Shown in pieces: positions 1 through 15,600 of a stretch of 64,000 nt of DNA (its first letter is position 1; each line of letters begins with the position of its first letter). A model generated the notes under the pieces. The model was not told the origin of the DNA, did not search any database, and saw only the letters and a program-made list of their open reading frames with translations. This DNA is from Acanthochromis polyacanthus (Eukaryota; Chordata; Actinopteri; Pomacentridae). The translations under genes and the position numbers were made by a program. Location: contig NC_067122.1 of NCBI RefSeq assembly GCF_021347895.1, positions 13,629,983 to 13,693,982 on the forward strand, in the 5' to 3' direction.

Positions 1-1745
<1,745 letters not shown>

Positions 1746-2195
1746 TCAAGAAAAAATCCTTGCTTGTTCTTCAGCACAAAACTTCAGGGCATGAAAATAA
1801 ACATGATGAATATCAGGAGCACTTCCTTTGGTCAGATGACAGTGAGATAAATTTGTTCAGCTCAGATGGGGTGCAGCATGTTAGGTATGAACCTGGAAGG
1901 ACCACCACAGTGAATGCATAGTCTCAACAGTGAAGGATGGAGGTGAGTGTGATTATATGGCGCTGCAGGAGTGCAAAAGGTGTCGGAGAGACGACATTTA
2001 TAGATTGTATCATGATTTCCTGTGGATATACCAACATACAGGCTGACAGTTGACTCCCAGTCCGCAGAAGCTTGGCAGTGGAGGAATATTCCAGCACGAT
2101 AACGATCCGCAGCACACTGCCAAAATCACACAAGAGTTTCTAAAGAGAAAACTTTGACCTGGCCAAGTTTGTCACCCAACTTTAATCCAAAAAAA
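1746..2195 (+). pseudogene. Decayed Tc1-like transposase fragment (+ strand)
   Basis: Broken reading frames still spell the catalytic half of a Tc1/mariner transposase. HFLWSDDSEINLFSSDG (about 1820-1875) matches the WSDETKIELFG region carrying the first catalytic aspartate. A remnant VKDGG (about 1930) corresponds to the [12 protein letters not shown] glycine box. [20 protein letters not shown] (about 2081-2140) carries the second aspartate. TWP.LSPNFNP (about 2155-2190) leads up to the position of the missing catalytic glutamate. In-frame stops (for example after TTTVNA) and frameshifts separate these pieces, and no terminal repeats are obvious. It is an older, independent insertion from the intact element that starts about 1 kb downstream, with different transposase wording and the opposite orientation. 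Confidence 0.85.
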
Positions 2196-2557
2196 AAAAA
2201 AAAAAACACCTCTAGGGTATTTTAAAGATAGACGCACAGCAATACAACCCCTCCATCACAGAGCAGCGTAAAATAAATAAATAAATAATAAAAAAAACAT
2301 GTTTCTGCAGAATGACAGAATGTCTCTGCAGAAATGTATGCTACACTGTATTCTCCATGCTGAGAACTGAGTCTGTCATCAAAAATAAAGGTGGACATGC
2401 CACATTTTGAAAAATTAAAAGATTTAAATCTCAGGACAGGAGAGTGCCCAGATTTTGTAGCACTGAATTCCTATTGTGAGGCCTGTATTTTTAATACAGT
2501 TCAACTAAACAGTTTGTTTTACATAGGAGCAAATACCCTGCAGCTCCCAATGGAAGC

Positions 2558-2596
<39 letters not shown>

Positions 2597-3191
2597 TACA
2601 TAAGTGATATTGCACATTGCTCACTCACTTTCGCACTATATAGTTTGAAGCCAGAGCAGGGAATTGTCCATCCATTACTACTAAAAAATACATATTTAGA
2701 TGCTCAATGGGTAGTGTTACATCTACAGCTGTTCAAAATACACACTACTCTTTGTTGCTTGACTGCAGATTGACTTACTGCAATTATCAGTGTTTTAAGA
2801 CCAGTCAGATGTAGCTAGTCTTGTTAGCAGGGAGACAAGATAAAATATTTGTAAAGATTAGTAGCAGAATTTTAGCATATGCCATCCTATGTGGTTGTCT
2901 GTATTTATTTGGCTGCGAAAAAGTACCTAATGGGTGGCATGGCCTAAACATATTGACCAAGGTCTTTCCATCTGGTCTTAGGCCACTTTCTCTTACCTTC
3001 TGCCAATTAATTTATTTTCTTTTGTTCATACTACTGTGAAAAGTTTTTTGTTTTTTTGTTTTTTTTGCAGTGCTCACGTTCTCAGTTTATTCAATATATG
3101 ACAGTACACAGCGTCACCTCTTATGTGTGACTGTGTGTCTCTGATTTTTCTACTAGGACATCCACTAGTAAATCTGGTGTATGTATGTATA
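2196..3191. other. Intron between transposon copies; simple repeats only
   Basis: AT-rich sequence with an A-run near 2190-2206, an A/T-rich simple stretch at 2270-2300 and a (TA)n tract at 2561-2592. Nothing else is recognised. The right edge (3192-3193) is the TA target site of the Tc1-like element. Confidence 0.5.
2561..2592. repeat. (TA)n microsatellite
   Basis: Sixteen uninterrupted TA dinucleotides directly visible. Confidence 0.95.
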
Positions 3192-3193
3192 TA

Positions 3194-3406
3194 CACACGT
3201 GGACAAAATTGTTGGTACCCCTCAGTTAAAGAAGGAAAAACCCACAATTCTCACTGAAATCACTTGAAACTCACAAAAGTAACAATAAATAAAAATTTAT
3301 TGAAAATTAAATAATCAAAATCAGCCATCACTTTTGAATTGTTGATTAACATAATTATTTAAAAAAACAAACTAATGAAATAGGGCTGGACAAAAATGAT
3401 GGTACC
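3194..3406 (+). repeat. Left terminal inverted repeat of the Tc1-like element (IR/DR type)
   Basis: This is the near-perfect inverse of 4616-4828. The outer motif (GGACAAAATTGTTGGTACCC) starts near 3201 and the inner motif (GGACAAAAATGATGGTACC) near 3388, so the two putative transposase-binding direct repeats lie about 190 bp apart. The inner end abuts the transposase 3' end. Confidence 0.93.
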
Positions 3407-3412
3407 CATAAC

Positions 3413-4549
<1,137 letters not shown>

Positions 4550-4615
4550 TCAATTAAATGACACACCTGAGTTAATCATGTCACTCTGGTCAAATAGTTT
4601 TCAATCTTTTATAGA

Positions 4616-4828
4616 GGTACCATCATTTTTGTCCAGGCCTGTTTCATTAGTTTGTTTTTTTAAATAATTATGTTAATCAACAATTCAAAAGTAATGGCTG
4701 TTTTTGATTATTTAATTTTCAATAATTTTTTATTTATTGTTACTTTTGTGAGTTTCAAGTGATTTCAGTGAGAATTGTGGGTTTTTCCTTCTTTAACTGA
4801 GGGGTACCAACAATTTTGTCCACGTGTG
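4616..4828 (-). repeat. Right terminal inverted repeat of the Tc1-like element (IR/DR type)
   Basis: Inverse of 3194-3406, the same length, with about five mismatches seen by eye. It lies upstream of the transposase start, separated from it by about 150 bp that probably contain the transposase promoter and 5' leader. The right flanking TA is at 4829-4830. Confidence 0.93.
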
Positions 4829-4830
4829 TA

Positions 4831-5180
4831 AAGTGTGCTGACCTAAATACCATATAAGTGTATAGCAACAAACATGCATAACCACATTTTTCCTCTTGTT
4901 TCAACACCTATGATGCTGCTCATCATTGACCATAACCACCTTTTTTCTTTAACACCACCTTTTTTCCATTCCATATTTCTGTATTTGGGTTTAATGTGAG
5001 CCTGTGTCTGTCCAAATGTTTGTCCAGGTGTGTTAGCAAACCTGAAGGGGTTTTTGCCAAACTCTGGGAGTGGTTCTGCCAATATCTGAAATGAGTCACC
5101 TCTGATACCTTTTTTCTCTTTTCCTTTTTCTCCATCCTTCTCTTCTTTCTTTCTTTATTTCATCACCAACATTGCTGCAG
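4831..5180 (+). other. Intron with a long polypyrimidine tract and 3' splice site
   Basis: From about 5108 to 5157 the sequence is almost pure C/T (runs such as TTTTTTCTCTTTTCC and CTTCTCTTCTTTC). It is followed by a short spacer and TTGCTGCAG ending at 5180. This is a strong vertebrate-type polypyrimidine tract and acceptor directly before the candidate 51-nt exon. Confidence 0.6.
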
Positions 5181-5231
5181 GTGATCAAAGCCCTTCCAGT
5201 CCAGCCTCTCGGTGGCCGGGTGCTAACTATG
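5181..5231 (+). CDS. diaph2: Candidate in-frame alternative cassette exon of diaph2 (51 nt)
   Basis: A 51-nt segment is bounded by a strong acceptor (long polypyrimidine tract, CTGCAG|) and a donor (G|GTAACA). The DAD exon ends with G in phase 1. Adding this segment keeps phase 1 at both ends and has no stop. It would insert GDQSPSSPASRWPGANY between ...KRTPRN and DNRRAV.... The peptide is serine/proline-rich, so it could be a phosphorylated or flexible spacer just after the DAD basic patch; that role is inference. Because the acceptor AG is followed directly by GT (AG|GTGATC), the site could alternatively act as a recursive splice site with an RS-exon, a known feature of long vertebrate introns. 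I do not recall a named homologous exon. Splice-site strength and phase are seen; expression is not. Confidence 0.55.
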
Positions 5232-6023
5232 GTAACAGAACTCTAGGTGTGTGTATTTAAGTACCTTTTTAACTCAAACACAACACTGTCTTGCTTCATA
5301 CTGCACTTCCACTGGCTGCGTAACTCACACATCCTTGCTTCAGAACACTCAAGCTGAGCTGTTCTACAACATGCAGAGTCCTGTGCTGAGTGACTCCAGT
5401 TGACTTGGAAAATAGTCAAATGTTCAAAGGTATAATGTGTAAGATTTACAGACATAGGAGCTTTAAAATAATAAACATACCGAGTGACTATTAGGAACCT
5501 TTCATTACAAACATGTCTCAAAATGCAACATGGACAAGACTCGTTGAAAACTGAAAATGAGTACTGGTTTCGCTTGAACGTGCATTTTGCATGGGCACGT
5601 AGAAAGAGAACTGACTAATTTCTGATGTGCATCAGCAAGTGTTTTATGAAAGACCTTGAGATCAGATAAAATTAGCATCCACAGGTGATGATGAAATATA
5701 ACATCAGCTGTTACTTTTATTACTTTTAGCAATGGGAGTATGCTCTGCAGGAGATACAGTTACTTCTTCCTTGTGTCCGGATGGCACTTGTTGAACATTT
5801 TGATATAAAGTGTGAAGTAAAGCAACTTCAGGACTTCTGAGAGCATTTAAGTTTAAGTAATTTATGTAACGCTTTACCAAAACTTTTACATAAAGGTTGA
5901 AAATGCTCATTTTGTAGCATTTTGAGAGTATCTGTTAAATGTTAGTGTGCCATACTTATTCATTTTAATAAATATTTAGTTTGTATTTGTATTTGTGATG
6001 CAGTCATAAATGTAAAATGTTAT
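5232..6023 (+). other. Intron; nothing recognised
   Basis: AT-rich unique-looking sequence after the GTAACA donor. No exon, RNA or named repeat is seen. This 47-kb intron portion would be unbroken to 52437 if the candidate exon at 33960 is not used. Confidence 0.5.
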
Positions 6024-6650
6024 CAATCAATCAATCTTTATTTATAAAGCACTTTTCATACATTAGACATGCAGCACAAAGTGCTTTACATAGAATAAAA
6101 CGCACAGAGAATAAAACACACACGCACACGCTTACCCAAAGAGCCCACCCCCATTCCCACCCCTCCATCCACCCGCCTAGATAAAATACAAACATAGCAG
6201 CATGGGTTGGCTGAGCACAGAGGAACCAGGAACCATCTTTGAGAGCCGTCTGCACCTGGAGCAGCAGACGCCGACAGCCCAAACAGCAGCCAAGGGTGCA
6301 CCACGGCAGGGGCAGAGGGAATGGCAGAAGCCTCCCCACCTCCCAAAACGCCACAGTGGACTCCAAGCTGGTGTCACCGGACCGAGAGCCAACCACAGCC
6401 CCAGATGCAGACGGCCCCAAACTGAGGAAACATAGGAATGTAGAATAAAATAAAGTCACTAAACACATTAAGAATATAACTAAAACTGTGTAAAACAGGA
6501 TGGTAAAACAAATGTTGAAATAAATAAAATACATGAATAAAAGAGTACATAAAATATAAATAAGTGCATAAATGTAGATATAAATAATAAATACAGACAT
6601 TAGATAAAAGCCAATGTAAAAAGGTGTTTTTTAATGCTGAAAAACATCTT
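6024..6650 (-). mobile_element. Interspersed fish repeat, non-LTR-type 3' end with (TGAT)n-like tail
   Basis: The left end is a short (ATCA)n run followed by ATCTTTATTTATAAAGCAC and, soon after, AAAGTGCTTTACATAGAAT. This pair of motifs is familiar from many dispersed fish repeats and reads as a retroposon 3' end on the minus strand. A GC-rich block (about 6190-6430) and an A/T-rich segment with AAATAAATAAAA-like wording (about 6430-6600), ending in AAAAGCCAATGTAAAAAGG, complete the unit. No coding domain survives; the long minus-strand frame here is accidental. The family name is not certain. LINE-derived is my best guess. Confidence 0.6.
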
Positions 6651-9595
6651 TTATTCTACCCAAAACATAAGAAAACAATATTTTTAGGTTTTAAGTCTTT
6701 GCCTAAAAAAAAAAAAAAAGGGCATAGCATACAGCAACATTATGCCGGTTTCTCTGGAAATGCCTTAGAAAGAAACGTTTGGTTAATGTCTGTGGACAGA
6801 AATTTACATACAAAATGAAATCCTGAATATTTAATTATAGAGACAAAAGCTGATGTCAAGACCAGAGAAGTTCACAATAAATTCCAGTTGAAATCAGCAC
6901 TGAGAAATATATGCCTACAGAAAAATACCTTAATGAATATGCCCTTAAACATTGTAGCATGTTTCATTACTGGTCAAGAGTTCATTTTCATCACATTAAT
7001 ATGTGCAGGGGTAGAAAAGAAAACTGGACTGGAGAGACCATTATGGACATTATTGCTTGTAGTGCTGAGTGACATGATGTAAATCTTACAGTGAATACCT
7101 TTGAAATCCAATAACGTAAAGTATAACAGTATGGAAATTGTCCTTCAGGTGGCCCCATGATCCTGAATTTTAAATCTTGTTACATTACTACAATCCTGAT
7201 AGTGGTCATACTACTGGAACGAAATTCACTCAGCACAATTTCTGTTTGATAGAGCAGCTACAGTTGTCATCTAATTTCCGTGCCCTTCCTATTAGTCTGT
7301 GCTGTCCCAGCATGATATCACTCCTTGTCTTGTGGTGATGCTGAGGAGTTATTCTGCTGGAGAGATCTTGTGGGCCTCAGTGCTTTGGCCAGTCACTATG
7401 TGTTTGTGTATTACTTTACTTTTCACATATACGTGTGGTAAATGTCAAACTGATGAGCAACAGCACCCCAGATATGCCTCTTCCTGAAGGATCCTTGCCT
7501 TTTATGCTTTGCAGGCTCTTGCTTTCTTTTTTTTTTTTTTTTTAATGTTTTCCTTGTTGCTGCTGTTGCTGCATGTCCAAGTACCTGACATTGTGCTCGT
7601 GTATTCACGGATGAGAATGCATACCAGGAGTCTGTGTATGTGATGCTTCACTCATGTAAGTCGTGCACTTAAAAAGAACGGTGAAAAAAAGAAAAACAAT
7701 CTCACTTGTGTTAGCAGAAAACTGTTCAAGTAATTTCATGATCAGGAAGGAATGGGCCGTGGTAACCTGACACCTGGCTATGGAATTGACTTTAAAGATG
7801 TAAAATTTCACCTCTTTGGTAGGAAGAAGCTAATGCTAGTAGTCAATATGTGGAAGTGCCAGCTAAATATAGTTATGCTTGACTATGCACAACAGCAGCT
7901 CTTGCACCTAGAAGTTAGACAGGAGCTGGACAGCTTTTTCCACAGCTGTCCAGAGTGGAAATAAAGAGTGACAATCGTCTGGAAACTCGTGAACCCCCAG
8001 ATAAGCACTGCTATGTTTGATATTTCAAAGAACCTGAGGGTTCACAAAGGCTCTGACTGTTTGCTCCTGTGTGGCATGCCTCAGCTTGCAGTGTCAGAGA
8101 GTCTAGTAGCCTCAGTGGGTCCTTGGGAGGGCACCACCTACAACACAGTAGCACTGCAGGGAGAGGAATAATTAGGTGGAAACGGCAGGTAGGGTTCTAA
8201 CATGCAGGTGAGGCTTTGTTCTTTCCTGCTGAAGGTCACTTGGTCATTTGTGTGATACTTAAAAAGTATGCAGTGGATCTCTTGTAGTGGGTGCAAGTGT
8301 TTGTCCCAAGTAAAAGATTTAAATTTCAGTAAGTATGTTTATCACAGAACAAAAAAAGGAGCGCGAGTTTAACTGATATGTTGTTTGAGCTCCTGCAGTG
8401 TTATGAGCGTTGCAATGCACATTCTTGGCAAACTGAACCTAGATGCAAAGCTCCACCTTTACCAGTCATAATACAGTTTGTTCCAAAAGGCAAAAAATAT
8501 CTGCTAGAGAAACCTTCTGGTTTGAAGAGATTGATCGAACAGCCACATTTTATGTCATGAATTCTCTGAAGTTTAAATATCACCCAAATTAGTCCCCGTT
8601 AAAACTGATGGGGAATGTACAACTTAGTCCAAGAGATAAATTTAGATATATGTGGTCTGACTATTAGTGAAGATGTAAGTCTAAGTGAAAGCTCGGTGAA
8701 ATTGGCCCATGTCCATCAACTCCATGTTATGAAGGAAAATAAATTGTGAGTCAGAATGTCTGGTTTTCTTTGCTGGATGTCTGGTTCCTCCATTAAAGAC
8801 AGAGCAATCAGTAGAAGTGCAGCTAATTTGTTATAAAGATGTCTATTGTGGTGGTCTGTGCATGTGTTTGCAGTGATCGGAAGGAGACCCATACCAGGAA
8901 CTTGATCTGAAGGCGTTGGGCGAGTAGAGCAAAGTCTGTCTTACTGTATCATCTGCTGTGAACACCGTGCCCAGATTCTAATGCAACTTGGGCACCCTCA
9001 TGAGAATTGATAAAAATGATTGGCCGCCCTGAATTTCCACAAGGTGACATTCCCTGTCTGCCTCCACTAAAACTATCCAATGAAACCAAAAAAATGCACG
9101 GCATGTGATGTGCCGCTGGATCATTGTAAAGCTGAATACTGTCTGTCTTTTTTTTTTTGTAAGTATGATATTTATATACAGTAGTGTTCTGTATGTCTGT
9201 GACCTATTTTCACATTTTTGCGAGATAGCCAAAATTACAGTGGTCCTCAGAATTGCTGTATTTTCTGCATGACATTGTACACCAGACTCTTTTCAGCACT
9301 TTTTTTTTTTCTGAAGACACACCACTGCTGAGCTCCCAGAATGCATTATGCACTGACAGCCCTCTGTTTATTGATATGGAGCCCAGTACTGGTTTGATAA
9401 ACAGCTGCATGGATTCTCTACTCTGAGGTGATGAGAGAGGAAAATCCTTTTCACATGCCGGCTCCATGGATTTTTTTTATTTTTTTTATAAATAGAATCT
9501 GGAAATTAATTCACTTGCTGTAGAACATAACGGGGAATTTGCCTCATCTAATGAAAAGGGACAAACAGAAATCTTATCCACAGTTTGATGGAATT

Positions 9596-9597
<2 letters not shown>
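6651..9597 (+). other. Intron; nothing recognised apart from A/T runs
   Basis: Contains homopolymer runs (A at about 6706-6719, T at about 7527-7543 and 9151-9159) and one perfect short inverted repeat (7926-7934 with 7945-7953, 9-bp arms, 10-nt loop). No exon-like, RNA-like or named repeat sequence was found. Confidence 0.45.

Positions 9598-9669
<72 letters not shown>
9598..9669. repeat. (CA)n microsatellite, about 72 bp
   Basis: About 36 uninterrupted CA units followed by an A-run. Confidence 0.97.
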
Positions 9670-9672
<3 letters not shown>

Positions 9673-12600
9673 AAAACCCAAAGAGAGCAAAGTTCCCCAG
9701 TGATAGCTGATGGCTTGTTACTCCAATATTCATGCTGGGAACTGGCACTGGTTTGTCAGCATTTAAGGAATGATGGTATAGCTTTTGGGTCAGTGCAGCA
9801 GCATTAATGTTTATATACTTTTGTTGTACATATACAGTATGTGTTTTCTCTCTAACGAGACTGACGGCATTTCAGTACAGGAATTTGCTGTTAGAGAAGG
9901 TTCTCTGAGCAGTTATATCAGACAGAGTGCCAAATCTATTCAATCCTGCTTGTCATGTCTGTTGTAATCTCATGGTTTAAAGCTTGATTAACCTCCTGTC
10001 ATCCTTAAACGAGCAGCATGTACCAGAGAGAGGCTCTCAGAGTCGTGCAAAAGAATTTTGGCTTACGTCAAAAGGAGTTCATTTAAACCCAGCATCCAAT
10101 TCTTTGTCGTCCTTTAGGCAAAACTATACTTCAGCAGACTACCTCAAGTGTCAGGCTGAGCACAATTCTAGTTGCCGCCAATCACAATTACACCCAATCC
10201 CAGAAGCATTTCCTATTTCCTTGTCTCCACTTTGTGTAAGATGGAAAATCTAACCCGGGAGGCCTTACTCATGTGTTATGCAATTACACCAGCCATTCCT
10301 AATTCAACATACAGAAACTGGATTGACTGAGACCAGAGAAGCCACATTACTGTTGTAGGTTCAGTCTCATTTCAGGAAGACAATTTGAAAAGTATTCTGT
10401 GCTGTTAATTCTGCTGGTTCAACGCTATATATTACACGGTTAGTGTTTCTTTCAGTGTTTTTCATAGAATGTAATTGAAAATTAGGTTCTACAAAAAAAA
10501 AAAAGATGCAAGTTACCTTGCTACTATACCATTTCGTATTCCCTTTCTTGTGAGACAGTTACCTGGGAATCTTGCAAGAGATTGGTGGGTAGAGAGCAGG
10601 AGCCTCTCATACATCCTGCCTCATCGATTTTCGGTCAGGGATGAAAGCCACAGACTCAGTAGGTCTTTCATACTGGGGGGCATCCCAAAAGACACATCAA
10701 TCAGATTTCAAAGAGAACCAAGCCAATCTTATTTATTTACTGCCTTTTCAATGTCATTACAATCCAAAACCAGGGCCTCTCTCCCTTCCTCTGCCTGCCC
10801 CAGTCTCCTGCTTCACCTTCACGGGTCAGTCCATCAAAAGTTCCCTCCTCTGTTCCATATAGTGAGTCACTTAAGGACTTATTTGACATTGAACCAAGAA
10901 GGATCATCTTATGGCCATTAAAAAAATAGAGATGCAATGATATAATGCTTGTCAGGGTTGCAGAATTTCAGCCTAACTGTCTAATCCCTCCAAGGCCAGC
11001 AGTTAATTCTGCTGGTCAGGCCAGAGAGAGTGAGCCCCTTGTATGTTTAATGAAGATTAAATTACCTATTTTCTCTCATGAAATTTTAAAGGAAGAAAGG
11101 AGATGAATCTGCAAAGAGGCAAATGAAAAGTCTAAAGGAAAGTGTCGTTATGGAGATGCTAGTAAAGATAAAGAATATCCCTGTGTTCTCTTATATCCCC
11201 CAACCTCATTTGTGACTTAAATGATTTTTTAATACCCATTCCTATTACTCCTGTGTTTGTTACCCACATCACCCTGATATAGACAGCCACAGTAAGTTCA
11301 GCCTGGCAGCTATTTTCTCATCTTTCCCCTGATCTTAGAGAAAACCAGCCGTTTGTTTCTTAAATTACATCACAGGAAGTGATAGTGATCATAATTCCCT
11401 TAGCAATTAATTTGCTCACACATATGTTGTATCCATCGTTTTAGCTCCCTTTGTTGTCTGTCAACCTCTCTGGTAGTTCTCTTGTACCGTTACACACTCA
11501 CACACACATATTCAAGCTTGTGTCACATATCAGATAGGGACTGTTGCTGTAGGGGGCCTCTGAGTTGAGGGCTAAAGCTCTTTGCCTCCACAAGCTCCTG
11601 GCCTCCACTTCAGGGTGTTGATAGATGTTATTCATTGGGGCAGCCCTAGAGGCATTCCTACAGGAAGTAAAGCTAACATGATTTGGGGCAGAGCGACCCA
11701 GAGGGTGTCGGTGCCTCGTGCTACAGCTCGGATGGCTTAGTAGATGTGAGATATCAATAGAGTGGATGAGAGAAGAGCTCTGTAGAGACGTGCTGCTTGA
11801 AATCTATCACCTGTTTCTTATAGATAAGGATATTTATCAACAGCCAAAGGGAAAGGCAGATGGGAAAGAACTGAGGCATGGACAGCCACTCCATTTAAGA
11901 CTTGATGTCCTCGGACATAGACAAAGCCATTGTCCCCCCTATTGACCCATAGGGCATTTCTCTGGACCTGATCATTTTTCATCCGCAGCAGAAAGCCCAT
12001 CATGGAAATATAGATGAAGATTTTATGTACCATTTGAGTACCCTTGGCGCATAACTGATTCGTTGCTTGACTCTGCCAAGAGAGGACGTAAAGTAAGTGA
12101 AGTGTGACATGGAGCCATTTTGAGAGGATAAATCAAATCTTAATAAAGGTAGCCTCTCTGAGTGGACACCAGGGGTCACTCGCCCCTGCCCCTGCTCTTA
12201 AGTACCCCCTAAACCCTTTGCTGTTTGAATTACACTGAAAGTATCTACTTGAGCACAGGATATCAACAGGGGGCTGTACGAATGCCCTTTCGATGCCATT
12301 ATGCCCTTTTACAACTCCCTGCCTGCGGAGCCAAGTTTCTTATGGTAGTACTCACTTTTTCTTTCCTCTCTTTTTCGTCTATTCCTTTTCTTTTCATTTC
12401 GAAATGACGTGCATGGCCTATTGCTTTAATATACTAGACTCAGAGCCCTCAACAGCTATATTCAGTATTGTTGTTAAAGTTGCAGGCCTTCATTGATGTA
12501 AAAAGAGCTCAGCCCTCCCGCCTAGTGGACCGTCAACGAAGAACTGCAGAGCAAAAATGTCTACTAACTTATCATATTCAATAACATCCTAGAGCGTTTG

Positions 12601-15600
12601 CAGTGGGCTGTGTGTTTTTCTTGCTCACTCTCCAAACAATATTGGCTTTCAAGTATGTGGGCAGTTATGAAAGGTCACCGTAAGTGTAAATTGTCAATAC
12701 TGGATCAATTTTGGAGGGCAAATGTGCTTTGGAGGCTCCATAATAGAAGGTTTTATCTTATTTTTACCCAGGGCACATTCACACAATAAGATTGATGTCG
12801 TTCATTGCTTGATGTATTCCTAATAGACCTATAAACTTGCAGAGCTTAAAGCCAAAGGAATGCCTATGAAATCCAAATATAGGGGAGGCAATCGGACCAT
12901 CCCACTAGCTGAAAAATTGCCCTCATATAATTCCAATGGAATCTCGTCCAAGCCATCATGCTTAGTGTTGAAGGATGGGCAACTTGTGTCGGTTGAATTA
13001 AACCTTATTTATCGCTCATTAGGCATACAGCGGGGCCAACTGATGATCAGCTAGAGAGCAAATAATGCGCGGTGGAATAGTATGCCATCCTGTATGGTTA
13101 TGACTTCCTCTCACAATAAGACACGGTGCCTGAATAAAATGCCTCCTCCTCTCCTATCATACGTGTGTGTGCGCGCGTGTGACTCCTTAATATGATGTGG
13201 CCGTTATTAAAGTATAAGACATAATGTCCAAGTTGATGTTTGCATTTGAAGTGTCAGCCACTGTCTACAATCTGTCAGCCAGAATGAGATGGAATTAGTA
13301 TTTTGCATCCCCACTCAGCAGGCTTGATGTGGTGATGTGCAGTAATACAGAGGTACAGAAAAAGAGCTGCATACCGCGTAATGGCTGATAATGGTAATTC
13401 TCATAAATACAGACAAAGAGAGAATGTGTCAAGGGGTGTTTAATGTTCTGTTCAGTAGCAGAAAACAGTAAAAGTGATGCTGAGAGCAAGAATATGAAAG
13501 AAATTACAGTATATGTGATGCTCTCAGCTTGAAGTAACTAAATATTGCAACATTTTTTACATCTTTTTTTTTCACACTTTGCTGTGTTACAAGGAAAATT
13601 CAACATGTTCAGTGTCCTTAATTAAATCGCACCTTCCTTTTCAGGAGTGCAAGAAAGTTCCATCTTTAGAGCAATTTTAATATGCTGCTTTTTTTTCTGA
13701 ACCTTAACCAGTATAGTATTTTTAGATCAAAATGAATAATGCATAATTAACAATGCTTTTGCGGTGACAACAAGCAACAGTAACATCAACTGTGTGTTCT
13801 GTCTTCGGGTATAAAAGGCTGATCATAGTCATACAACATACATTTGTTCGTTCTTTGAAACTGAAAAAAGGAGAACTTGCCGTTCTTATAGGAAAATACA
13901 GGACAAATTAATAAGTACTGAAAGACATTTTGGGAAAGCAGAAACAATAAAATTGATCACAACACAAATGATATGTATATAACTTACAGCAAATAAGATA
14001 AGAACACCCTTTCAATTAGTTTTTTTTTTTTTGTTGTTGCCTTAAAATCTGACTAGCTTTTGTCTCATTTGCAACAAAATGAAGGCAAAAGATTAATTAC
14101 TACTGAATCCATGAAAAGTGTGACTTTTTGTGTTAACAGCAGTAAGACTCCCACTCCCTTAGTAGGCTGTGCACACTTTCACATCCAAGGTGTTTTGTTT
14201 ATTAAACATGAATGTATGCAGCAAAGCATCCATTTAACTGCCTGAACAACAAAAAGAAAAGTTTAATAATAGGTATATATTGGTTCAAACTGTGATGGGA
14301 AAATGTGACTTACAGGCACAAAAGAAATCTGTGCTTTTGCATCTGTGAAAACATCAAGTGAGAAGTAATTCCCTCATCATAATACATGTTCCAGGAAAAA
14401 TGTGGCCAGCTGATGAGTCATTTGCCTTTTAACTGAGAGAATTTAAGTCGTTTTTGAAACGCAGAGAGAGAGATAGAGGAGCGAGAAGAAGTTGTGATCT
14501 TGCATGAAAAGAGACGCACATGTGAGGGAAAGAAAGCAGAAAAGAAATCCATCAGTGAAATGGAGTGAGTAGGTGTATCGTGTAACGATGGAAAGATGTC
14601 TCAACAGGGAAAGCAGTAAAGAGTTAAAGACAGGGGGTTAAATTAAGGTACAAAGATACAAAAAAAAAAAAAACAGCAATATCCCCAAACTCTCTCACAC
14701 ATAGATACGCAAATACACACACTCTACAATCAGCGAGAATGCTCCCTACACTCAGGCACTCCCCCATCCAGTCAAGCGTGATTGTTCTTGACATGGTTCC
14801 ATCACTAATGCTGACTGATGCCCATTTGCAAAGCTCTTCACATTTATTTATTTATCTGTTTATTTGTGTCAACTTTATTTATTAATGGGCCTCGAGGATG
14901 CAATGGCAAATCTCCATTTGTTCATATAGGGAAGTTAAAAAACAGATGGCTATAAGGCATTCACACACGAATGAACAGAAGACGGGGGAAGGACAGAGTC
15001 CACCTTTTTTATTTAGATTCCAGCAGTCGAAAAAGCTATTCCCTTCTGATAATGGAAAAGTGATATGGCCCATTTAGTTACTTAGCACTAATCCCAGTGG
15101 TTTAGCTGCTTCTCTCTTTTTTCTTCCCTTCTATTATTTGTTCTTTTGACTTCTATTTGGTTAGTGTCTGATGGAAAGATTTGAGTGGGGTCATATTACT
15201 CCCTTGCCTGTATGAGTTTTCCAAGCTTCTGCAGTGCTCTCAGCTACATTAAGTGCATGTAGCACGTTGCTGTTGTCGTTGACCACCAAATCCCCATGAG
15301 GATCTTAGAATGCATGCTCTATTTTTGAATCTCAGTGTTCGTATCACATCCTATACCTCTGTAAGTCAATTTGTAAAGTTGTTGGGCTTCAGGCCTCGAT
15401 TTTTGTTTGAGCTTTTTGTTGGTAGCTTTTAATAAGATGCCTCCTTGCTTGTGATTCTGATGATGCAATTAGAGTGTAATGAGTGTTAGTATAATTGTTG
15501 TTTATTCTCACAATGACATATTTGCTGTTGTAAGCTACTGAGGGAATGGCGATGCTTAATTACCCACAAGTGTACAATTTGAGATCATTAGCTTTGAAAG

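Noticed and set aside
6031..6600. 189-codon minus-strand frame
   Set aside because: Lies entirely in a dispersed repeat; Tyr/Ile/Cys/Val-rich low-complexity translation without a domain.
7926..7953. 9-bp perfect inverted repeat with 10-nt loop as a possible small RNA hairpin
   Set aside because: Stem too short for a miRNA precursor and no extension of pairing outside the arms.
10475..10921. 148-codon + strand frame
   Set aside because: No recognisable motif, starts in an A-run, no splice or promoter context; expected by chance in 64 kb.
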